This document shows positions 55,659 to 64,000 of a stretch of 64,000 nt of DNA, one piece after another (positions within the stretch are counted from its first letter, which is position 1; each line of letters starts with the position of its first letter). Below the pieces are notes generated by a model that did not search any database, had not been told where the DNA came from, and worked only from the letters and a program-made list of their open reading frames with translations. The DNA comes from Carnegiea gigantea (taxonomy: Eukaryota; Streptophyta; Magnoliopsida; Caryophyllales; Cactaceae): assembly GCA_029747015.1 (NCBI GenBank), contig JAKOGI010002267.1:61599-125598 (forward strand). The letters are read 5' to 3'. The position numbers and the translations under genes were made by a program.

Positions 55659-57628
55659 TTTAATACACCGACTCTAAATCATGTTTATGTATTTAGTTAA
55701 GCCATGTTATTAATTTCTCCGCATTTATTTATCGCATTTAAGCATTCTGGTTAGAAAAAATTTATTTTGGGCCCTACTTTGCAATTCGAGTTTTAATTAC
55801 CGTAAAAATTTTGGGTGAATCGATAGTAGGCCCCCTAAGTATGATTAATCAATAAATTATTTTCCATAACATTAAAAAAATTAATTTTGAGCTACGCAAA
55901 AATTTTACCGCAATGGAATGCTATCTTTCCGAGCCCAATTCATTTTACCCCAATGGGTGGCCCAAAAAGTTGGTATAATAGAATTTAGTTCATTATCATT
56001 ATTTATGTCAAGTTACAATTAGTAAAAAGCTACTTTTGGATGGATAAATATCCGCCAAATAAAGCAAGATAGGTCAAAAAACATCTTGCCAAAGCAAAAA
56101 TCAAATTTTCTTCTTCTTCCCGCTCTTTTCTCATCCCGCTATGGCTCCCCTGCTGCTGCTGCCACCACCTTCGAATGCTAGTCTAGGATGCTACCAGCCA
56201 TCAGCCACCACCACCACACGGCCAGCCGCCACCCACAACTCTCACAACCACTAAACACCACCTCCATCTCTATCTTTTAAGCTGTCAAGTAAGGTAAATG
56301 CTAACCCAACTCTATTTAATTCTTGGTTTTATGATTGAATTGAAAACTAATCATGTGGTATCAGTTAGAATAAATGCTAGCTTGATGTTTTATTGTGTTT
56401 GGTTAAGGGGGGGAGTGTGTAAATCATGTATAAGATGAGTACGTATATGATCATAAAGCTTTACGTATAAGGTTGAGGGATTTTGGGCTTTATGCTCCAA
56501 TTTTATAACCTTTAGCACATGAATATGATGTTGTGCAAGGTGATTTTGGATGAGCTTGGATGTAAATTTCAATTGAGCAACTTAGCATTTTATGACCATG
56601 CATGAGTATGGTTGATTTTTGAATCAACTATGTTCATTTAGATTAAATTGGATGAAATTTGGAGGTTGGATATGTTATGGCTTTGAAAAATGATGCTATG
56701 TGAATTTTGCCAAAATTAGTGGATTATGAAAAATCCCATAAGTAACCAAAAGATGATGTTTCAATTAATAATGCAAGTATCTGAGTTTATGAGGGAATTT
56801 TGAGTGGTTATGTGAAGAAAAGTATTGAAAAATAAATAAGGTTAATCAAGAAGTAATTTTTGAGTGTTTTAGCTAAAGTAAGGCAATGATAAGAAGGAAA
56901 CAAAGGTTGACAGACCTTAAAGGGCCATTTAGTTTGATTTATGAGAGAAAGGAAGAAAACCATAAATTTTGGGAGATTAATTAAAAGTTTCCAAGTAATT
57001 ATAGATGTTGCAAAAATGATAAAAAGTTTAGTGAGTTCAACAACTTTGATTGTACTTTGAAACTCAATTGGGTTGGGAAATCGAATTAAATAAGTTAAAA
57101 AGTGGGGAGAGAAATTACTCAAGGACAATGGTTATCGGGCGAAGCTATGGTGATTAAAGCTATCCTGAACCTAACTACACCCTTCTTGGTCTTAAACCCT
57201 TATTATCCATCTCAGAAATATTGAAAACTCATAATTCCATTTACAACTATCAAAGTCTTTCCGTTATAATCTCAATTACCAGTTGAAGAAAATAAGTGGG
57301 CAAGGCAATCTGACTGGATTAGTAGAGATGTTAGTTCATGAATATTTTGGAAACTGTATTATGAGATATTCAGTTGTTGGAGTCGTAAACTTTATAGAGG
57401 ATTGCCCTTTTTTCGTGTGCAAACTTTATGATAGTTAGCAACTATCTATGTATGATTTTGATAATGTTTGAATATGCATGGTTGTAATCTATGCTTAACT
57501 ATGTTAGATCTAGTACACATACTTAAAGTCTTATCCTTCTGGACGGTGGTAACACCCCAACCATCGAATTTATCAGTTCTAATCAAAGAGTATACAATAT
57601 GTGAGACATGCGCATTAGGGGTGCTACA
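55659..57628 (+). repeat. 3' LTR of the gypsy chromovirus, with internal deletion
   Basis: It starts at a decayed TTTAATACACCGACTCTAAA (5' LTR: TGTAACAGCCCAACCTAAA) and ends GTGCTACA. A single junction at 57279/57280 (ATTAC then CAGTTGAAG) skips what is 48787-49452 in the 5' LTR. Open frames 56390-56572 and 56808-57128 on the minus strand are antisense chance frames. Confidence 0.88.
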
Positions 57629-57677
57629 ATAAGTGGCATAACTGATTATGCTATTAGCATATTACACTACCCAAAAT

Positions 57678-59911
57678 AGGTGTTAAATTGCACCACATGC
57701 GTATAGTTGTCAGCCATAGTACTTGAGGGTCTAATCGATGGGCCGAATTTAAGCCACTCTGATAACTAATTAACCCACGCTGTTTAAGTTGAAAGAAACA
57801 AATAAACAAAACATAATCATTCAACTTATAGGAATTGTGCCTAATCTAAACATGATTAGATTCACTATAAAAAAAACTCGCATTTCGAAACCGCGATTTG
57901 AAACTGATTAACATTCTGTTTCTAAAGTTAAAAATGGAGGCCGAAATTTAAAACTGAAACATTGGTTTCTAAATTAGAAACCGATTTTGGCATTCAGTTT
58001 CTAATTAGAAATCATTTTGAAATTTAGTTTCTATTTAGAAACTGATTATCAAATTCCGTTTCTATTTAGAAGCCAAAATTAAATTCATTTTCCGGCTTTA
58101 AATTTACTTCAACCATACCCCTACCCCTTCTTTCAAGCGTTCTCATAAAGCCATTCCCCTTCTCTCTCCTCCTCCATTTTTGCCTTCTCATCTTTCAAGC
58201 CAACAATTCTGGCCAGGGCTACTCACCCCTTTTCACACTTAAGTATCCTATTGCTATCACTCACCATCAACTTCAAAATTTTTTTTCCATCTTCTCTAGT
58301 ACAACAGGACTAACGGTGGTTGAAGGGATAAAGATAGGAGTTCACCTTCAAGTCAAGCATGCATAGCGGTGCCATGGTAGCAGCACATCTAAGTAAGATC
58401 ATTGTTCAACATCACCTATGGTGGTGTATTCTTGTTCCAAATCGGAGCACTTTCAACATATCAAAATTTTGGGGCTATCTAACTAGCAATCTCAGACATG
58501 GTTGCCTTCTCTATACTTTTCCCCCTTTTTATATTGCTGTTCCAAATTCGAAAATCTTGTTGTATGTTTGAGATTTGCCCCCAATTATTCGAAATTTTTG
58601 GTTATTTGTTACTGAATTTTTTTTTTCTTGAACACTAGATCTGGATCTAATTTCATATTGGATGTAAGAAGGTTCAAATTGGATGGAATAGCAGATGTGA
58701 CAGGATGAAACTGAGTATGTATTGAATGTTTTCCCATATTGTATACTTTAAGTACAATTGCATGATTCAAATCCATATATGTTTGACATTTGCATCCACT
58801 TCCTCAATTTTGCTTGTTGTATATAGAATGTTAAACATTATCATCTATAAATTGAGGCTCTCTCTCTCAGTGAGTGTGTTTCTTTTATCTCTTAAATGCA
58901 CACACCATGGATGCATTTTCGACTATCGTGTTCAAGTTAAACATGAATAGTGCTTGGATACTCTATGCGCTTCCTAGATTTGGTTTGGGCAAGTGATTTT
59001 TTTTTTTATTTTTGAATTTTCATTTTGAAACCAAAATCGGTTCCAAATTAGATATAGAAACCGAAGCTAATCAGTTTTAAATCTTTGAAACAAATTCTAT
59101 TGGTTTCAAAACCCAGTCTTAATGTTTGAACTGACAACGATTGATTTCAAAATGATTTTGCAACCAAGCTTCCACAAACCAACTTGACTCAGTTTCAAAT
59201 CAGTTTCTAAATGCATTTTGAAACCAATTTTAAACATTTAGAAACCAATTTTTTCATTTTCAAAATGCGAGGCTTCTGGTAGTGATTTAAGAACTACCAA
59301 TATGCAAATCAACAAAATATTTCAGAAAATAGTAAATTCAAAAAGAAGGAATGAGGAAGGGAGGCGGGGGGGAGAGAGAGAGATTTCCTAGAAATTAAAA
59401 TCAAAAATTGAAAGTTTAACTGAATAGATTAATAAAAACTCAAACTTGAATTAAATCTCATACTTAATCAAACATTTTGAGAGAGAATTGACCTAAACTA
59501 GTCTACTCCTAAAATCTAAGCTAAAACCTAAACTAACGTAATGATGAGTTGCTTGATGAATTATGCTACCCACTGCCATTTTTTATAGTGGTGATAACCT
59601 TCCTTCAGTTTCCACATTCTAGTTAGAGTAGGTTTTTTGTTCTCACCGCTTAATTAATATTAGAAAAGTCACCATAATAAAGAAATTATTGGACCCCACT
59701 TGAATTCCAAGTGTCATCACTTGGCCACAACTTTTTAATATTTTTCTAATTAGTCTTGCACACCATGCTATTGACTTCAGTATTTCATCAAATTCTTATT
59801 CCCTGCACAAACATACAAAATCCAAATAAAATTCAAAATTGATCTCGATGATGATTGAAAACTAAGTAATTGGAAGTACTTAACTGGTCACTTTTGTTGC
59901 CCAAACAAACA
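57678..59911 (-). repeat. 3' LTR of Athila/Tat-type copy 2, split by a CACTA element
   Basis: 57678-57862 and 59285-59911 together align with 62652-63476. Landmarks in plus order are GCGTATAGTTGTCAG, AATCTAAACATGATTAGATT, (insertion), ACTACCAATATGCAAATCAA, TTTTATAGTGGTGATA and AAGTACTTAACTGGTCAC. The left boundary is uncertain by several bases. Confidence 0.8.
57863..59284. mobile_element. CACTA DNA transposon, non-autonomous, 1422 bp
   Basis: It starts CACTATAAAAAAAACTCGCA and its right end, reverse complemented, reads CACTACCAGAAGCCTCGCAT; the inverted repeats run about 28 bases with mismatches. It is flanked by the 3-bp duplication ATT (57860-57862 and 59285-59287), typical of CACTA. Both ends carry many subterminal GAAACCGAT, AGAAACTGAT and TTTCTAA words in both orientations. 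The middle has no transposase. A pyrimidine-rich stretch at 58120-58200 and an open frame at 58359-58571 are unrecognised and could be captured sequence. Confidence 0.92.
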
Positions 59912-62627
59912 CCCTCACTTCTAGACTTTGCTCGTCCTTGAGTAAAATAAAATAAAAATCTACCTTAGTCACCTAGCTCACTTTTGCTGGAATCACGATT
60001 AAACTTAACACGTGCAGCAAGCTTTTTAAATCCCTAGGTTTTCCCTAGTTTCCTGGTGTGGTTTTATGATAGTTTGCAGAAAATATATCCACAAAATCTT
60101 TGAAAAAGAAAAAAAAAAGGGAAAGCAAAATAGAAAATATTTTTTTGAATTTTACAAATATAATCAAATGTGTACAAGGGAAAAATTGTACACACTTGAC
60201 CAACAAATCACCCTTACAATCCAAATATTAGATTTAACACAACCACATTGCATATATCAAGACTTTTGGTCCCCACTGGTGACATCCACATGCATTACAA
60301 TAGTAAATCCATCATAGTGCATGGTGTGTAAGGGTACCATCACCTTAAGAGTTCGGCTCACTAGAGTCCACTTCAATCCCACTTGACTATTAATTTATTG
60401 ACTTACTCACATGGGAAGCAAACTCTCCCACTAGTAGTGTTGCCTCAAAGGCTAGCACCCAATAGCACATGTCTCAAAAGGGATAGTCATCATTCTCGAC
60501 TTTAAGACTCTTTTTATTTTTATTTTTTTTCCTTTTTTGTTTTTTTTCACTTTTTTGATTTCTGTTTTTCAATCTTTTTTTGGCAAATGAAAGCAAAAAC
60601 AAAGAAAAGATAAGTGCAATAATTAACCATGGATGCCTAAGACCATAAGACAATGGTAATATATAAATAAGGATTGTACTCAAAATTATAATACAATAAT
60701 GGGGTTAGGATTGGGGAATGGAGTGATACACTCTGGACTAAGGTCTATGATGCACACTATAGTTATATAGAACCTAATATTAAGTCATAAGATATCATAA
60801 TTAATCAAGATAGTACAACTCTCTAAAATCATACAAAAATAGAAAATATTCTAGTGTTTTCAAAAATTTCTCTTTCTCTCTCCTTTTTTTTTTTCTCATT
60901 TTCAAAATTTTAAGGCATAGCTTCCCCTCTCCCACATCAAAATGAGACAACGTTTGCACAGTGGCAAAAGAACAGCGAGAATAAAAAAAACGTTGGAAAG
61001 GCAAATGGTTTTGCACAACTATACAAAAGGGATAGAACAATGATACCAGCTTGGGTATCGATTGTAATCAAACTATGTCTCTCTCAGTGGATGCTGAGCA
61101 AGGCCTCAGGAGTATCAACCACTCTTCGTGTTGCACTCACACCTTTAATGCAGGGGTAGACAGAGCTCTCAGGAGCTTATCATATACTTGCACATACATC
61201 TTAGAAAAATGCAGGTAAGACATCATAAATATGAACAAAACAATCATACATAGTGCCTCTTGAGCTTATCAAATGTCTTGGAGTAATTAGCAGAATAATG
61301 AGGCAAGTTTGGCCAAACATTACTTCTAAGTATGTCCTCTAGGTAAAAGTAGCAACAGTCAATAGAGGGATTATACCCTCTACAATTACCTAAGGACCTA
61401 TCAAACTTTCTCACATTTCCTTAAAGTTTTTCCCTCATAATATCTGCAATGCCGAAAACATCATTCAAATCAATTATTACATAATCTTCCATAGGCTTGA
61501 CAAGGGAGTACTCAGTTGAAGGGTACAATGGTGAACAAACAAAAGAGGTTGTGACTAACTCAAGCAAGGTGGTAGATACAAGGTCAATAGGTTTAAGAAT
61601 TAGGGATACAATCTTCTCAAACTAGTTAACATGCATATTCAACTCATCAGAACTAGAATAATTCTCATAGTTTGCATTTTCCTCGACCTCTCTTAAGGAA
61701 GCTAGAGAAGAAGAGGGATTGGTGATGGTGAAACTAGGTGGTGTAGTTGTAAAAGTAGGTAAACAAAAAGGTTTTCACCCTTAATGTCGCATACATTATA
61801 CTCAGCATAAACTATAGGTCTTAAAAGAGAAGACGACTCAAAGTCACCTATACGATAGGCCTCAAGCATGGTAAAACTTACATTAAGGTTAGTCTCTCAC
61901 AGATCAAACACAGTACACTCCTTTTAGCTCTGAACCAATTCTAAAAATTGGTTAAACATACTACCCATCATTTGCTCTATTGTATTAAATGCAGTTTCTA
62001 CGCTATTCTTAGTTTTAGATTGCAATCAAACATATTAGGTGCATAAGTTAGTGTCATGGCCAAATGAATGGCAATATACACAAATTGGAAGAACATATCA
62101 AGGATGCAAAAGGGAGGGGCACAAGGAGTCACAAATTGTTTCTCATAAAAAGATCTAACATGGAAAGCTTATAAATCCAGAAAGGATTTCCTAAAAGCAC
62201 AACTAGTCTTTTCAAACTCATTAGTATCTATAGACACCACTAAAGCAAGTCCATAAGCTCATCAACATTTTTGGAAAGAAACCCCAAATATTCTAGAAGA
62301 GTTCGGTCTCACCATTCACCCCCTTATTAATCACACGCCAAATTTTCTAGTTCCTTACACAATGACCACATCGAGCAATAAAATTACTCAGGCAGTTAAC
62401 TACGTCAAGAACAGTTCATGCTTAAGTTGTCGGAAGTAGAAAATGGCCATCTCTTTTTTGTTTAAAGAAAAAAACTTTTTTCATGGGTTCTCAGTTTTTT
62501 CCAATAAGGAAAATAGGACAACAAGATTATAATCTACTAATAAAAATTATGCAAGGAATAGAAGTAAAGGAAATAATCACAATAAACAAACAAAAAGAAA
62601 AATAATGAACTAAATTCAAACCATCAC
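59912..62627 (-). pseudogene. Internal region of Athila/Tat-type copy 2 with broken family ORF
   Basis: No open frame longer than 83 codons on either strand. On the minus strand, 62330-62190 corresponds to the 4927-5112 segment of copy 1 and 61880-61280 to the 6150-6890 segment, so an old family ORF can be traced but is riddled with stops. 60890-60960 holds the ATGTGGGAGAGGGGAAGC feature. Pyrimidine-rich low-complexity runs (60505-60580, 60865-60900) produce meaningless lysine-rich frames. Confidence 0.5.
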
Positions 62628-62651
62628 TCCCCGACAATGATGCCAAAAACT
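62628..62651 (-). promoter_or_regulatory. Primer binding region of Athila/Tat-type copy 2
   Basis: The minus strand reads TTTTTGGCATCATTGTCGGG directly after the 5' LTR. Athila/Tat elements have TTTGGCGCCGTTGCCGGGG there. The differences are mostly C-to-T (GCGCCG to GCATCA and GCC to GTC). Confidence 0.65.
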
Positions 62652-63476
62652 TGTAGGATTTAAAACATATATAAAATTATATTGCAAGCGTATAGTTGTC
62701 AGTCATAACTTGAGGGTTGCATCTAGAGAGGCAAATCGAATCGAGCCCATTTAGACAACTAACTAACTCATGCTAATGAAGTTGAAATCAATAAATAAAC
62801 AGAACAGGATCATTCAACTAAAAAGAATTGAATCTAATCTAAATATGATTGGATTTAACAACTACTAATATGCAAATCAATCAGATGTTTCAGAAAGCAA
62901 TAAACTTTAATCAAGAAGGGGGGCGGGGGGAGAGAGATAGAGCGAGGAAAGAAATAGCAACCACTTAAAAGTAGAAACTGAAAGTTGAATCGAATATGTT
63001 ATTATAAAACTCAAAATTGAATTAAATCTCAATGCTTGATTTTAAAGAGAGAATTAACCTGAACTAATCTACTCGCAAAAACTAAACTAAAACCTAAGCT
63101 AGGAAAACAATGAATTTGATTAATGAATTGGGGTCCCCAGGACCTCCTTTTATAGTAGTGATAGCCTTCCTTCACTTTCCAAATTCTAGTTGGAGTAGAA
63201 TTCTTGCTCTCCACTCTTGATTAATATAAGGAAAGTTACCATAATAAAAAATTGCTTGGATCCCACTTGATTTCCAACTTTCATTAGCGAGCGACAACTT
63301 TGCAAAGTTTAACCCAATTTGTCTTGCAGACCAACCCAACGACTTTATTATTTTATCATATTATTCCATGCCCAAACACACAAAATTCAAATAAAATCCA
63401 AAAATAATCTCAATTACGATCAGCAATTAAGTAATTAGAAGTACTTAAATGGTCACTCTTGGTGCCCAAACAAATA
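62652..63476 (-). repeat. 5' LTR of Athila/Tat-type copy 2
   Basis: About 825 bases. On the minus strand it starts near TATTTGTTTGGGCACC, has a TATA box and ends TTTTAAATCCTACA before the primer region. It preserves the unoccupied form of the CACTA insertion site at about 62847-62858 (GATTGGATTTAACAACTAC). A polypyrimidine CCCCCCGCCCCCC stretch (minus strand) lies in the leader. Confidence 0.82.
63146..63154 (-). promoter_or_regulatory. TATA box of the Athila/Tat-type LTR
   Basis: The minus strand reads CTACTATAAAAGGAGGTCC. The partner LTR has TATAAAAAATGG at 59577-59588 and copy 1 has CATAAAAGGAGGCC at 8494-8507, so the box is a shared family feature. Confidence 0.6.
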
Positions 63477-64000
63477 CATAAAAAATATTCATATTATATA
63501 GACAAGTACAACAGTGCAAGTGCAATAGACTTATGCATATATGTAAATTCAGAGCGAGCGAATATATCCACTTGATTATTATACACATTAATTGCCTTGA
63601 TAATAAAATTAATCCATGTCGGTTGATATGAAATCCTATTCATAAACACAACACCAATGCGTAAAGGTATTGTCATATAGACAGTATGATTTAGTTGACA
63701 ACAAAACCCTAAAGAGTTTTTTGCAATTCCATACCATGAATTATTGCTAATTAATTTTTCAACTCAAGTTGTTTAAACTCATTTTTTCCTCACCTTGACA
63801 TTTCACAAAATAACTCTAGACACAAACATACATAAATACTTTCCACTGCTGAGATTTTCAAATAATAAATTATTAAGTAATAAAGCACACATATACATCT
63901 ATATATATCGATATATAGCTATATATATATATACATATATATACACATAAATAAATAAATAAATATATATATATAGATATATATATGTATATATATATAC
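63477..64000. other. AT-rich end of the window with (TA)n microsatellite from about 63890
   Basis: The frame 63494-63676 on the minus strand has no recognisable domain. From about 63890 to the end, ATATAT, TACATA, (AAAT)n and GATATAT words form a compound microsatellite cut by the window edge. Confidence 0.6.

Larger units (their letters stand above)
47122..57628 (+). mobile_element. Ty3/gypsy chromovirus, nearly full length, dead
   Basis: The 5' LTR starts TGTAACAGCCC and the 3' LTR ends GTGCTACA. Flanks are ATAGG (47117-47121) and ATAAG (57629-57633), a 5-bp duplication with one G/A change. Inside are a tRNA-Met primer site, an upstream ORF region, gag with zinc knuckles, protease, RT, RNase H, integrase and a chromodomain-type C-terminus, in the gypsy order with integrase last. 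Every domain is interrupted or missing catalytic residues. Confidence 0.9.
57678..63476 (-). mobile_element. Non-autonomous Athila/Tat-type LTR retrotransposon, copy 2
   Basis: In minus-strand sense the order is 5' LTR (63476-62652), primer site, about 2.7 kb internal sequence, then 3' LTR (59911-57678, interrupted by a CACTA element). The internal part has no polymerase. It shares the order of landmarks with copy 1 at 4656-8985, including GATGTGGGAGAGGGGAAGC and ACTCAAGGACGAGCAAAG just before the LTR. The primer region CAAGTTTTTGGCATCATTGT is the decayed form of the TTTTGGCGCCGTTGCC site of Athila/Tat elements. A target duplication was not clear. Confidence 0.78.

Noticed and set aside
1..64000. 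A host gene, rRNA, tRNA, organelle insert or pararetrovirus copy anywhere in the window
   Set aside because: No exon series with domain matches, no tRNA cloverleaf or rRNA core was seen, and all pol-type sequences have domain order or motifs of copia, gypsy or LINE elements. A systematic search by covariance models and translated alignment would be needed to exclude small cases.

Overview
This window is nuclear DNA of a flowering plant. It is AT-rich intergenic sequence filled with decayed plant transposable elements: Ty1/copia, Ty3/gypsy chromovirus and Athila/Tat-type LTR elements, L1 and RTE LINEs, CACTA and hAT DNA transposons, and long AT, AC, AAT and ATC microsatellites. I find no convincing intact host gene, no rRNA or tRNA, and nothing bacterial, organellar or CRISPR-like. 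The species cannot be named from the sequence. Every recognisable coding region belongs to a mobile element and carries stops, frameshifts or lost catalytic residues.

Layout, left to right. 1-714 is the end of a copia-like LTR. 2436-3375 holds two adjacent minisatellites beside an L1 ORF1 (DUF4283-like) remnant on the minus strand. 4656-8985 is a plus-strand non-autonomous element of Athila/Tat type. 11826-12615 is the 3' end of an RTE-type LINE. 12628-13020 is a purine/pyrimidine fold-back element. 13565-14440 is a nearly perfect 205-bp tandem duplication followed by a large compound microsatellite. 15386-16250 holds two copies of a MITE-like repeat.

16747-46966 reads as one nested stack. 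A copia-like element on the minus strand (LTRs 16747-18235 and 45521-46966, target duplication TAATT/CAATT) contains an L1 LINE on the minus strand (43380 down to 20160). The L1 reading frame is cut in two by a minus-strand gypsy element (21797-41799, target duplication CCCAA on both sides). The left LTR of that gypsy element is in turn cut by a plus-strand SIRE-like copia element (26463-36835) with an extra env-like ORF. A 640-bp hAT-type element with an 8-bp target duplication sits in the remaining outer-element sequence.

47122-57628 is a second gypsy chromovirus, on the plus strand, with a recognisable but dead gag-pol and a chromodomain; its 3' LTR has a deletion of about 666 bp. 57678-63476 is a second copy of the Athila/Tat-type non-autonomous family, on the minus strand. 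Its left LTR contains a 1422-bp CACTA element, and the unoccupied sister LTR preserves the pre-insertion site. The window ends in AT-rich microsatellite.

The elements do not work together as a pathway. What the window records is an order of insertions and their decay, with C-to-T (G-to-A) changes dominating stop codons, target-site mismatches and lost catalytic residues, as expected of methylated transposon DNA.
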